A stretch of 13,829 nucleotides of DNA from Candidatus Hodarchaeota archaeon (GTDB lineage Archaea > Asgardarchaeota > Heimdallarchaeia > Hodarchaeales > YT1-039): NCBI GenBank assembly GCA_016840025.1, contig JAEOTF010000376.1:1-13829 (forward strand), written 5' to 3'. The position numbers were made by a program, and so were the translations under genes. The number at the start of each line of letters is the position of its first letter. Position 1 is the first letter of the stretch. Under the pieces are notes generated by a model. That model saw nothing but the letters and a program-made list of their open reading frames with translations. It was not told the origin of the DNA and ran no database searches. Shown here in pieces: positions 6,728 through 13,735 of this stretch.

Positions 6728-7648
6728 ATGAAACAGCATGTAGACTTTGGGGTTTATATTAGAATGCGGAATGACTATCCCTCAATCTTAAAGTTGGCGC
6801 AAGATGTTGAACGGCATGGTTTTCCAATAGTGTATGTGAACGACCATTTGCTTAACTTAAGGGATGAAAGTAAGGAAATTCTTGAAGCTTGGACACTAAT
6901 GACCGCTATAGGAGTTAAGACAGAACTTCGAATTAGTCACACTGTAATTTGTAATTCATTTCGGAATCCTGCGTTGCTAGCCAAGATGGCCGCTACATTG
7001 GATGTTATCACAACTGGTCGTTTTGAGCTAGGTATCGGAGCTGGATGGCATAAACGCGAATATCAAGCTTTCGGATATGATTTTCCAAAGCCCTTGATTC
7101 GGATCCAACAACTGAAAGAGGCCTTACAGATAATTAAGAAACTTTGGACAGAGCCAGAGACAACTTTCAGTGGAAAGTATTATGCCATAGAGAAGTGCAT
7201 TAGCATGCCAAAACCTTTCCAAAAGCCGCATCCACCCATTATGGTAGGCGGTTCAGGAGACGAACTGCTAAAAGTGGCAGCAGAGCTTGTTGATGAAATT
7301 AATTTGGCTGTACCTCTCAAGAAGGTTAAAGAACGTATTCAATTCGTTAAAAAATATTGTGATAGGATCGGAAAAGACTCTAAAAAACTCCGCTTTTCGA
7401 TTTTTCCTAGACTTGTATTCGCTAAAGATGAAAACGAACTTGAGACGCTCCTTAAGAATGTTCAGCCTAAGGGCCAATCCAGGGAGGATTTTTTAGCATC
7501 AGCGCTGGTCGGCACCCCTGAAACTATTGTTGATAGAGTTTATGAATATGTAGATTTAGGAATTTCTCGGTTCACCCTTATTATGTATGATCCTATTCCA
7601 GAACGATTAGAATTATTTTCTAATACAGTAATGAGTCAATTTTCATAA
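6728..7648 (+). CDS. LLM-class (luciferase-like) F420-type oxidoreductase
   Basis: A 306-residue single-domain TIM barrel of the bacterial luciferase-like monooxygenase family. In archaea, members such as methylene-H4MPT reductase relatives use coenzyme F420. Recognisable parts are NDHL at 38-41, the central stretch FRNPALLAKMAATLD at 78-92, GRFELGIGAGWHKREYQAFG at 97-116 (the strongest family signature), KPHPPIMVGGSG at 166-177, and a C-terminal VGTPETIVDRV block that closes the barrel. Length is normal. The substrate cannot be read from the sequence, and FMN use is possible. The start is the ATG at 6728, with a TATA-like box about 27 bases upstream. It is not part of an obvious pathway cluster: it is divergent from pfkA and separated from the next gene by 129 bases with a separate promoter. 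A short GTCC-agc-GGAC hairpin followed by T-rich sequence near 7686-7706 may terminate it. Confidence 0.87.
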   Translation: MKQHVDFGVYIRMRNDYPSILKLAQDVERHGFPIVYVNDHLLNLRDESKEILEAWTLMTAIGVKTELRISHTVICNSFRNPALLAKMAATLDVITTGRFELGIGAGWHKREYQAFGYDFPKPLIRIQQLKEALQIIKKLWTEPETTFSGKYYAIEKCISMPKPFQKPHPPIMVGGSGDELLKVAAELVDEINLAVPLKKVKERIQFVKKYCDRIGKDSKKLRFSIFPRLVFAKDENELETLLKNVQPKGQSREDFLASALVGTPETIVDRVYEYVDLGISRFTLIMYDPIPERLELFSNTVMSQFS

Positions 7649-7744
7649 CACTCGTAAAGAGAAGCAAATACTTTCTAATACTTGACGTCCAGCGGACATA
7701 TCTTTTGTTAAAGCCAAACCTCACAATAATATTAGCGGTCTGAT

Positions 7745-7755
7745 AGTTTAATTAG
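7745..7755 (+). promoter_or_regulatory. TATA-like box of the phosphoribosyltransferase gene
   Basis: AGTTTAATTAG is centred about 28 bases upstream of the ATG at 7778 and predicts a leaderless transcript. A second AT box, TTTATAA at 7762-7768, is too close to the start codon to be the TATA element. Confidence 0.4.
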
Positions 7756-7777
7756 AAGATGTTTATAACTTCACATT

Positions 7778-8464
7778 ATGGCGAGTATTATCGAGGAACC
7801 AGCATATAGGGAACGTACATTCATATTTCGAGATAGGTTTCATGCTGGCAAGGTCCTTGCTGAGATGCTCCGGAAATACGTAGTTAAAAGAAAAATTGTA
7901 CTATTAGCCGTGCCAGCTGGTGGAGTTCCCGTAGGTTATGTAATTGCTAAGGAATTTGGTATTTCAATGGACGTAATCATAGTTAGAAAGATTCAGATTC
8001 CATGGAATACTGAAGCGGGATTCGGAGCTCTAACATGGGACGGTGAAACAGTTCTGAACGAGCGTCTAATTAGACACCTAGATTTAACGGAGAAGATGAT
8101 TGAAGAGTCAATCTCAAAAACGAGGAAGATTATCCAAGAAAGGCTCAGAAGATACAGAGGTGACAAATCTATGCCTGATTTTTTAGGAAAAGTTGTTATA
8201 TTGGTCGATGATGGATTAGCTTCGGGCTATACAATGCTGGCAGCAGTGAGATCCATAATAAAGAAAGAACATGAAAAAATAGTGGTAGCAGTGCCGACTG
8301 CCTCGATGAGTGCCATCAAACTTCTCACTGACGAAGTAGATATGATAGTATGCCTAAACATAAGACGTGGGCCGGTATTTGCAGTTGCGGACGCCTACAA
8401 GAACTGGTATGACTTAACAGATGAAGATGTTATTAAGGTACTCGAAAAAACGGAAAAACCTTAG
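7778..8464 (+). CDS. Type-I phosphoribosyltransferase-like protein (COG1926 type)
   Basis: A 228-residue protein with a type-I phosphoribosyltransferase fold. PAGGVPVGY at 46-54 forms the PPi-binding loop area, VRK at 69-71 follows the next strand, and the PRPP-binding motif is VILVDDGLASGYT at 140-152 with the two adjacent acidic residues D144-D145. The flexible hood region is GFGALTWDGE at about 81-90. The pattern resembles the stand-alone 'predicted phosphoribosyltransferase' group COG1926 rather than the purine or pyrimidine salvage enzymes. Its base or acceptor is unknown, and some relatives are predicted hydrolases or regulators. It has its own TATA-like box. The stop codon is embedded in a perfect hairpin that probably ends the transcript. 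Confidence 0.85.
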   Translation: MASIIEEPAYRERTFIFRDRFHAGKVLAEMLRKYVVKRKIVLLAVPAGGVPVGYVIAKEFGISMDVIIVRKIQIPWNTEAGFGALTWDGETVLNERLIRHLDLTEKMIEESISKTRKIIQERLRRYRGDKSMPDFLGKVVILVDDGLASGYTMLAAVRSIIKKEHEKIVVAVPTASMSAIKLLTDEVDMIVCLNIRRGPVFAVADAYKNWYDLTDEDVIKVLEKTEKP

Positions 8465-8483
8465 AAAGTTCCGTTTCTAAGGT
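8458..8483. terminator. Perfect 10-bp hairpin between convergent genes
   Basis: ACCTTAGAAA (8458-8467) and TTTCTAAGGT (8474-8483) are exact reverse complements around a 6-base loop. T-rich sequence follows on the plus side (TATATTCTTTTGATGTTTTT region). The stem includes the TAG stop (8462-8464) of the phosphoribosyltransferase and ends 18 bases before the stop of the opposing nitrilase gene, so it could end transcription in both directions. Hairpin terminators are less typical of archaea than plain T tracts. Confidence 0.6.
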
Positions 8484-8500
8484 ATATTCTTTTGATGTTT

Positions 8501-9766
8501 TTACCACTGCGCTTTTTCTTGATTAAATTTCACAGCGTCCTTTACATCCTGCGGCTGGTAGTTTATGTATATATTTTTTGGATATTTGCTTGGTCTCTGA
8601 TAACCTGGAGCGTAAAGTTCGTTTCTTAGGACGGGTATAGAACGACCTTTCCTATGGACTCCTATAAATATTTGTTCGCTAACAACTCCTTCCGTACATG
8701 TGTTCAGCTGATCTAGTATTCTTCCTTTAGGGCCGATTATGCAGGAGTATCCACCTATGAACGCAAAGGATGGCTCCCAACCTTCCATGTATGGCTTTGA
8801 TTTATCGAAACCTGGCTCTCTAAAATGGAGTGCACTATTAGTTGCTACAATTCCGTAACAATTGTTTCTATAGCAATCAGCTTGCATTAATATATTCTGT
8901 ACAATATACGATTTATTAGTTCCACCTGTACCGGAAATTGAATAAACTAGGATTTCGGTTCCATTTAAGGCGAAAATTCTAGCTGTTTCCCCAAATTCGT
9001 GACTCTCTGAACAAATCATTGTAGCTATGTTTCCTATATCTGTCTTGGCCACGGGCCAAACTGTTTCCCACCCATACCTCTTAACAAACTCGTCGAGTAC
9101 ATCATGTACACATGTAGCATACTCAAAACCACCTGGAGCGAAAGCCTTCCAGTGTTGGTGAATTATTTTTCCATTAGGTGCTATGATGAATGAATTGTTG
9201 AAGAAATGGTTCGGCCATTCAGGATCTCTCGTAGGAGCTGCCATTTCGATGTAGCAATCATACATTTTAGCACATTCACCAATTTGATCTGTTTCCTCTC
9301 CCGGTAGCTCAATTGCCAAATCAAGATAAGTTTTTCTGTTCCATCTACCGTATTGACTGCTTGAGAGGCAGAATTGAGGGAAAGCAAGCAATTTTCCTTT
9401 TCCACCATTCAAATATTGAGTGGCGTGTATCATGGCAATAGCATGTTCCACGTTCTCCTTTACTCTTGGCTTCGGATTTTGCATGTCAGGCATTTGAACG
9501 CTCATCTGGATAGCTGACGCCATAAAGGATTCTATTTTTAGAGGCACTACTTCATAGTTTGGTAGTGTTCGCTGTCCACCGTTTACCAGTGTTTCGCTTA
9601 GGTTAGTTGGAACTGTTGGAATTAACTCTTCAATCTTTCGAGAAGAAGCTCTTTTTAAGCTTGCCAATCCTACGGCACCTGTGGCAGTAGTAGCTCCTGA
9701 AGTAGATGCCTTTCTGAGAAAATCTCTTTTTTTCGTCTCAACATCTTCTAATTCTTTTTCAATCAT
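8501..9766 (-). CDS. Nitrilase-superfamily protein, Tat-like N terminus, catalytic Glu replaced by Gln
   Basis: A 421-residue protein whose residues from about 80 on form the carbon-nitrogen hydrolase (nitrilase/amidase) fold. Family enzymes use a Glu-Lys-Cys triad. Here the Lys is K207 (HWKAF) and the Cys C252 (MICSES), but the segment that normally reads FPE reads FPQ at 129-131, so the general-base Glu is Gln (codon CAA, one base from GAA). Residues 12-36 (KKRDFLRKA then an Ala/Thr/Gly-rich stretch) resemble a twin-arginine signal with Lys-Arg in place of Arg-Arg, followed by about 45 polar residues; export or membrane anchoring is possible but unproven. The ATG follows GGTGAG. It lies 97 bases downstream of the DUF362 gene on the same strand, with a possible internal promoter. 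Substrate unknown: aliphatic amidase, formamidase or nitrilase-like. It may be inactive or altered in chemistry. Confidence 0.84.
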   Translation of the reverse strand: MIEKELEDVETKKRDFLRKASTSGATTATGAVGLASLKRASSRKIEELIPTVPTNLSETLVNGGQRTLPNYEVVPLKIESFMASAIQMSVQMPDMQNPKPRVKENVEHAIAMIHATQYLNGGKGKLLAFPQFCLSSSQYGRWNRKTYLDLAIELPGEETDQIGECAKMYDCYIEMAAPTRDPEWPNHFFNNSFIIAPNGKIIHQHWKAFAPGGFEYATCVHDVLDEFVKRYGWETVWPVAKTDIGNIATMICSESHEFGETARIFALNGTEILVYSISGTGGTNKSYIVQNILMQADCYRNNCYGIVATNSALHFREPGFDKSKPYMEGWEPSFAFIGGYSCIIGPKGRILDQLNTCTEGVVSEQIFIGVHRKGRSIPVLRNELYAPGYQRPSKYPKNIYINYQPQDVKDAVKFNQEKAQW

Positions 9767-9863
9767 TATCTCACCTTATATTTCCTTTTTAATCATGAAT
9801 TATGTTTTTTCCAATATAAGTGGGCGTAGTTCGAACGAATAGTAACTAATGCTGGCGATAGAT

Positions 9864-10637
9864 CTACATTCTAATTATCTGCAGTTGATTAACGACCTTT
9901 TCAAGTTTCAGATTTCTATCTGCAGAGACAAGCCTTAGATGTTCGACTTTAAGAGGATCCAAACCAGCGAATCTGCACGCAAGAATGTCAACTGTTAAAG
10001 GGTCCGCGCCTATAATCACCTTATTTCTGACGTCTGCCACGTTCAAGTCGCACCTTATAATCTTCATCAAATCAGCTATCACCTTGTCAACACCGAGTGG
10101 ATGATAAACGCTATACTTGCGTTTCTCAGCCAATAAACCTAAGAGATTTTTCACGGCACAGGTTAACATCGTTCTCATGTGGGTTCCGACCTTGGGAATA
10201 TTCACGAGTAAATCGCAGTGATGAACCAACTTTGGGATCGGCAGGTGATTGATTGCATGAGCTGATGGAACTTCCAAGTTTAGAATTTCATCTTCCATTA
10301 GGTTTACAGCCTTAACCTTATCAAATTGTTTTACTATATCCCAAATACCTAAACGTCTGAATTGCACTTCAGGGGTATGACTCATGCTATCGGTTTCTCC
10401 TACCACAATTCTTTGGGCATATGGTTCAAAGAATCTTAATACGAGTGCTATAATTCGGAGTTGGGGATGATACAATCCACAAATATTTGGCTTGACTAAC
10501 ACGAGATTGTAGTCCCTAGGTTCAAATCCAGCTTTGGATAGCATCTCAGGAAAAATTTTGAATACTTTTTTTTTATCGCAAATAACTACTTTTTGATTAA
10601 CCGAGGATTTATACTGGCTTTCTATCTCTGTTTGCAT
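9864..10637 (-). CDS. DUF362 domain protein, shortened form
   Basis: A 257-residue protein with the DUF362 pattern: LVLVKPNICG at 45-54, VVGETDS at 78-84 followed by FRRLGIWD, the central CDLLVNIPKVGTHMRT at 141-156, CAVKNLLGLL at 160-169, a conserved His-Pro at 179-180, and the C-terminal ADPLTVDILACRFAGLDP at 211-228. In typical DUF362 proteins a glycine-rich segment lies between the central block and the final Asp-Pro-x-x-x-Asp block. Here the corresponding piece (about 197-210) is much reduced. There is no ferredoxin-like CxxC cluster domain, unlike many relatives. The domain's function is poorly known. It is transcribed toward the nitrilase-like gene, which may be co-transcribed. A 7-bp inverted repeat abuts its start codon. 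Confidence 0.82.
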   Translation of the reverse strand: MQTEIESQYKSSVNQKVVICDKKKVFKIFPEMLSKAGFEPRDYNLVLVKPNICGLYHPQLRIIALVLRFFEPYAQRIVVGETDSMSHTPEVQFRRLGIWDIVKQFDKVKAVNLMEDEILNLEVPSAHAINHLPIPKLVHHCDLLVNIPKVGTHMRTMLTCAVKNLLGLLAEKRKYSVYHPLGVDKVIADLMKIIRCDLNVADVRNKVIIGADPLTVDILACRFAGLDPLKVEHLRLVSADRNLKLEKVVNQLQIIRM

Positions 10638-10668
10638 GTCAATCTCTAGCTCCGATGTGCTGATTGAC
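10638..10668 (-). promoter_or_regulatory. 7-bp inverted repeat abutting the DUF362 start codon
   Basis: Read on the minus strand, GTCAATC and GATTGAC are exact reverse complements separated by 17 bases, and the second arm touches the ATG. The loop holds CGGAGC, the only Shine-Dalgarno-like sequence. It may be an RNA hairpin affecting initiation or an operator. The remaining gap up to 10830 shows no gene; a TATA-like TTTTATCT on the minus strand lies near 10695. Confidence 0.4.
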
Positions 10669-10830
10669 GTTTACGATTATCAACACCAATAGATAAAACC
10701 TTTTACAGATAAAAAAAGGATTGGAGAAACTTTGTATTTAAGTCTCAAATTGGAAAAGGAGGAGAAGGAACTCGACAATATAACCCTCAAATTCCAATAA
10801 AAAAATATGCTGGGCCGAAATGAGTCCCGT

Positions 10831-11295
10831 TTAATATTCCGAGATATGTAGAAATTCAGTAATCTTCGTAATTTTTTTGATGTTTTTTTCCATTTTCCCG
10901 AGATGATTGGCTAATTTATCGACAATTTCTTCCATTTCTTCATACATTTCGTTATTATTTGTGGTTATTTGGTCTTGTTCATTTTTAAAATTGCTATATC
11001 TCTTTAAGATGGTGAAGTGAAGATGCTCTTGTAAAGTTTTCCCTTTTAAGTTTAGTTTCCTTAATCCACTAATTTCTTCAGCAAGTTCTTCGTCACCTAG
11101 GATTTCACTTATCCAATTTTCAAAGTCTCCTCGATATAGATGAAACTCTAACGACTCCGCATCAACTTTTTTAATCTTCTCCAAAAATTCTTCAAAAGAC
11201 ACAGCACTTTCATTTATTTTGTTTCCGACTGGTCCAAGGAAGTGAAAAGCCTCCTTTTTTGAAAGCTTTCGTAGGATACTGGAATTGGATGACAT
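10831..11295 (-). CDS. DUF5752-like protein with C-terminal coiled coil
   Basis: About 154 residues. The first part, roughly 10-105, has the archaeal pattern I associate with DUF5752: KEAFHFLGP near the start, a VSFEEFLEKIKKVDAESLEFHLYR helix-and-strand region, GDFENWI, and LGDEELAEEI. The remaining 45 residues are rich in Glu, Lys and Asn with heptad-like hydrophobics and probably form a coiled coil. There are no membrane helices or obvious catalytic residues. I chose the ATG at 11295 because GGTG lies 6 bases ahead. A GTG three codons upstream (11304) is possible. It is transcribed toward DUF362 across 193 non-coding bases, so co-transcription is uncertain. Function unknown; the family name is from memory of the motif. 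Confidence 0.68.
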   Translation of the reverse strand: MSSNSSILRKLSKKEAFHFLGPVGNKINESAVSFEEFLEKIKKVDAESLEFHLYRGDFENWISEILGDEELAEEISGLRKLNLKGKTLQEHLHFTILKRYSNFKNEQDQITTNNNEMYEEMEEIVDKLANHLGKMEKNIKKITKITEFLHISEY

Positions 11296-11316
11296 TATAA
11301 ACACCAGTCACGCCAT

Positions 11317-11329
11317 TCAGATATTCTGA
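11317..11329. promoter_or_regulatory. 13-bp inverted repeat upstream of the DUF5752-like gene
   Basis: TCAGA-tat-TCTGA is a perfect 5-3-5 inverted repeat 21 bases upstream of the minus-strand ATG and directly downstream (in transcription sense) of an AT-rich ATAAAATTTTTAT element at about 11332-11345 that could be the TATA region. The position suits a repressor operator. Short repeats can occur by chance in AT-rich DNA. Confidence 0.3.
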
Positions 11330-11517
11330 GCATAAAAATTTTATTCATATCGTAATAAATATCTAAATATTAATTTAAGTTGCATCTACGGTTTAATCAA
11401 TTCTTTCCAAATCCTGTTAATAATCGATACAACAAACTTCTAGAAATTCCTGCTGTAATTTTAATTAGAAAATGATCTACTTTTATTGAAGATGAGTTCC
11501 AATTTAAAAGGAGATAC

Positions 11518-11544
11518 ATGCAACGATATGTATGTAGAGGTTGA
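11518..11544 (+). CDS. Possible 8-codon leader ORF
   Basis: ATG at 11518 opens a frame of eight codons (MQRYVCRG) ending at TGA 11542-11544, five bases before the next gene's ATG. AAAAGGAG at 11506-11513 is placed correctly to initiate it. It could couple translation to the flavoprotein gene. The alternative is that AATTTAAAAG (11501-11510) is the TATA box, with transcription starting downstream near 11530, in which case this frame is never in the mRNA. Confidence 0.25.
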   Translation: MQRYVCRG

Positions 11545-11549
11545 TCAAC

Positions 11550-12521
11550 ATGTTCAGGACAAAAATAACCAAGTTGTTTAACATAAAATATCCAATAATT
11601 GCTGGAGGTATGCACATCCTTTCTAGGGCTGAATTGGTGGCAGCTGTATCAAATGCTGGAGGACTAGGAATATTAGCCTCTACAACCTTTGATAATAAAA
11701 AGGAACTTCGAGAGGAAATTCGAAAAACTAAAAATCTGACGGACAAGCCTTTTGGAGTTAATTTGAACTTGTTCCCTATGATGAGGACAAGAAAGGTGGA
11801 AGAGGACATCGACATTTTCATCAATGAGGGTGTTGAAATAGTTGAGTCTTCGGGGGCAAGTCCAGAACTCTATGTGCCTAGACTAAAAGAGGCAGGAGTA
11901 AAGATAATCCATAAAGTACCCTCAGTAAAGTTTGCTAGGAAGGCAGAGAGCGTGGGAGTAGATGCTGTGGCCATAATCGGGTATGAAAGCGCGGGACATC
12001 CCGGTATGGACGAAGTTACTTCACTGATTCTCGTACCCTTAACAGTAGATGCTGTAAAGATACCTGTTGTGGCAGGAGGGGGATTCTGTGATGCTCGAAG
12101 CTTCGTAGCAGCTTTGGCATTAGGCGCAGATGGTTTGATCATGGGTACGCGCTTTGTTGCGACCCATGAGTGTATTGCTCACCTAAAAATTAAAGAATGG
12201 TTAATTAAGGCTAATGAAACTGACACAATACTTATCGATAAATCGATTGGCTTACCCATGAGAGTCATAAAAAACAAACCAGCTGAAAAAGCACTAGAAA
12301 TGGATAAGAGACGAGCTTCTTTGGAGGAGTTATTAACAGTAATTAGTGGCGAGCTAGGTAAAAAGGCGTGGATTGAAGGAGATATTAACGCTGGTGTTGT
12401 TTCTCTTGGTATGAATATAGGTAGAATCCATAAAATAGTGAGCGTGAAGGAAGTTATTGACAGCATCATTGAAGAATCAAAAACCATTTGCGAAAGACTA
12501 AAATCCAAGCTTTTCACATAA
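11550..12521 (+). CDS. Nitronate monooxygenase/FabK-type flavin oxidoreductase
   Basis: A 323-residue FMN-binding TIM barrel of the nitronate monooxygenase (formerly 2-nitropropane dioxygenase) and enoyl-ACP reductase II family. Numbered from the ATG used here: the N-terminal KYPIIAGGM with a following SNAGGLGIL at 34-42, GVNLNL at about 69-74, YESAGHPG at 145-152 whose H150 matches the catalytic His of nitronate monooxygenases, and the FMN phosphate loop GGGFCDARSFVAALALGADG at 176-195 followed by GTRFVAT. Archaea generally lack bacterial FabK fatty-acid synthesis, so a nitronate or other NAD(P)H:quinone-type oxidation is more likely. I chose ATG 11550 because GAGG (11537-11540) lies 9 bases upstream; the in-frame TTG at 11541 is too close to it. 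No operon partner is visible. Confidence 0.88.
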   Translation: MFRTKITKLFNIKYPIIAGGMHILSRAELVAAVSNAGGLGILASTTFDNKKELREEIRKTKNLTDKPFGVNLNLFPMMRTRKVEEDIDIFINEGVEIVESSGASPELYVPRLKEAGVKIIHKVPSVKFARKAESVGVDAVAIIGYESAGHPGMDEVTSLILVPLTVDAVKIPVVAGGGFCDARSFVAALALGADGLIMGTRFVATHECIAHLKIKEWLIKANETDTILIDKSIGLPMRVIKNKPAEKALEMDKRRASLEELLTVISGELGKKAWIEGDINAGVVSLGMNIGRIHKIVSVKEVIDSIIEESKTICERLKSKLFT

Positions 12522-12650
12522 ACATTATTTTAAATATTGAATACCCCAAAAAATTGTTAAATTAAATTTTTAGAAAATCAATATTCTATTTAAAAAATCT
12601 TGATGAAGTTTTCATAACACATTAATGATTCATTTCATAATGACAAAGAT

Positions 12651-13514
12651 ATGAAGAAGCGATTTATATTTTTGGCAGTCTTGTTGATTTTGAGCTCGGT
12701 TCTCATTCCTGTTTCCGCTAACGGAGATGGAAATGGTATTGACATTGACGTAGCTGTATGTTACGACCCGAGGGAAATAGCCCTTCTTTTCCAGGGTGTT
12801 ATTGATCCAATCGACTATCTTTGCAATACTATATTATCCGATTTTAATGCAGTACCCGTTAGATACGAAGATATTGTAGATACGACGACAGGGAACGGTC
12901 TAATTCAGTATAATGATGGACAAATTATTAGATTGTATGATGTTGCCTATTTTTATGGTGGTTATATGATTATTCTTTTCAGACCTAAAGGATTTGATGA
13001 TGTTTTAAGGGATTTTGCACGTGCTGGAGGCGGAATTATCGGTCACTGTGGTGCTGCGGCTGTTTTTAGTGAGGGTTTTAGAGTGATGTCGTTTATTAAG
13101 CTTCCAGGTATAGGTTTGTTGCCCTTTGAAGCAGAAACTTCACTTATGTTTCTATTCAATCTTTTAATAAGAACTTTACGAACAGGTTTCATTGACTTGG
13201 CCCCGGTAACAGTTAGCTTTCTTGAATCTAATGAGCTGGGATACAAAGAAGGATTATACACCTTTGCTTGGGATGGTGGAGTTGCTTTTCCAAGATTTCC
13301 CGGTGAAGATGTAACTGTTTGTGCACGCGTCACTGAATATCCTGTAAGTCAACTAATTAACATACGAATGAAATATAGAGCGTTTTTCGTAGCAGGAAAT
13401 TTCGAGGGGAATCCTGAGCAGGGGAAGATTATACTTTGTCCGGGAAGCCCTGAATTTTCAGCTCTAGCAAGTCAAATCTTGGGAGCTGAAATTAATTACG
13501 TCAATCCTAAATAG
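12651..13514 (+). CDS. Secreted class-I glutamine-amidotransferase-like (BPL_N-type) protein
   Basis: A 287-residue protein that begins with a clear signal peptide: MKKR, a hydrophobic stretch at 5-21, and a likely cut after VSA (residue 23). The mature part resembles the class-I glutamine amidotransferase-like fold used in the N-terminal region of biotin-protein-ligase-like (BPL_N) proteins: a first strand DIDVAVCYD at 31-39, a middle strand VAYFYGGYM at 98-106, a nucleophile elbow GGGIIGHCGAAAV at 126-138 with C133, and late strands RAFFVAGNFEG and KIILCPGSPEF near 243-269. The usual catalytic His may be lost or replaced: PGSPEF stands where relatives often have a His-Pro-Glu. Function unknown; possibly an exported hydrolase or binding protein. 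There is no Shine-Dalgarno before the ATG. The preceding 129 bases are AT-rich with no other gene. Confidence 0.66.
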   Translation: MKKRFIFLAVLLILSSVLIPVSANGDGNGIDIDVAVCYDPREIALLFQGVIDPIDYLCNTILSDFNAVPVRYEDIVDTTTGNGLIQYNDGQIIRLYDVAYFYGGYMIILFRPKGFDDVLRDFARAGGGIIGHCGAAAVFSEGFRVMSFIKLPGIGLLPFEAETSLMFLFNLLIRTLRTGFIDLAPVTVSFLESNELGYKEGLYTFAWDGGVAFPRFPGEDVTVCARVTEYPVSQLINIRMKYRAFFVAGNFEGNPEQGKIILCPGSPEFSALASQILGAEINYVNPK

Positions 13515-13701
13515 AACCTCTCTATCCTATGATTAGAACGATAAATTAAACTATCGGACGGTATGAAGGGCTGCCTAGAATCTCCATTTAGTCTATCGTT
13601 AGTTTAAATGAGATGTGCAATGTTTTTGGATATGTTTAATAGACTTTCAATTGTGAGTTTAATTTCTGATTTTTATTTCTTCGTATTTAAAAAAAAGATC
13701 G

Positions 13702-13709
13702 TATATAAG
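13702..13709 (+). promoter_or_regulatory. TATA box of the final gene
   Basis: TATATAAG, preceded by a purine-rich AAAAAAAAGATC that could serve as the BRE. At 25-27 bases it predicts a transcription start at about 13731, within five bases of the ATG at 13736. This is the best TATA match in the window. The rest of the 13515-13735 gap holds only partial repeats (see rejected items). Confidence 0.6.
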
Positions 13710-13712
13710 AGT

Positions 13713-13730
13713 TTTCCTAGGGCTAGGAAA
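13713..13730. promoter_or_regulatory. 18-bp palindrome, likely repressor operator
   Basis: TTTCCTAG (13713-13720) and CTAGGAAA (13723-13730) are exact reverse complements around a 2-base GG centre. The element starts 4 bases after the TATA box and ends just before the predicted transcription start, so a bound dimer would block polymerase loading. The gene behind it may be its regulator or its target. Confidence 0.55.
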
Positions 13731-13735
13731 TAAAA

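Noticed and set aside
7686..7706. GTCC-agc-GGAC hairpin after the luciferase-like gene
   Set aside because: The stem is only 4 bp with a weak following T stretch, so it is mentioned in the gene entry but not called as a terminator.
10696..10800. Short plus-strand frame with an AAGGAGGAG sequence in the DUF5752-DUF362 gap
   Set aside because: There is no ATG or GTG, only a TTG giving 22 residues, and the Shine-Dalgarno-like purine run is not followed by a start codon at proper distance.
11504..12517. Several minus-strand open frames of 90-112 codons
   Set aside because: All are antisense to the nitronate monooxygenase-type gene and encode low-complexity, Ser/Thr/Ile-rich peptides with no family pattern.
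13537..13607. Inverted repeats AACGATA/TATCGTT and TTAAACTA/TAGTTTAA after the secreted-protein gene
   Set aside because: The arms are short, AT-rich and in crossing order, so they do not form one hairpin. I see no terminator T tract tied to them. They may be chance or a decayed element.
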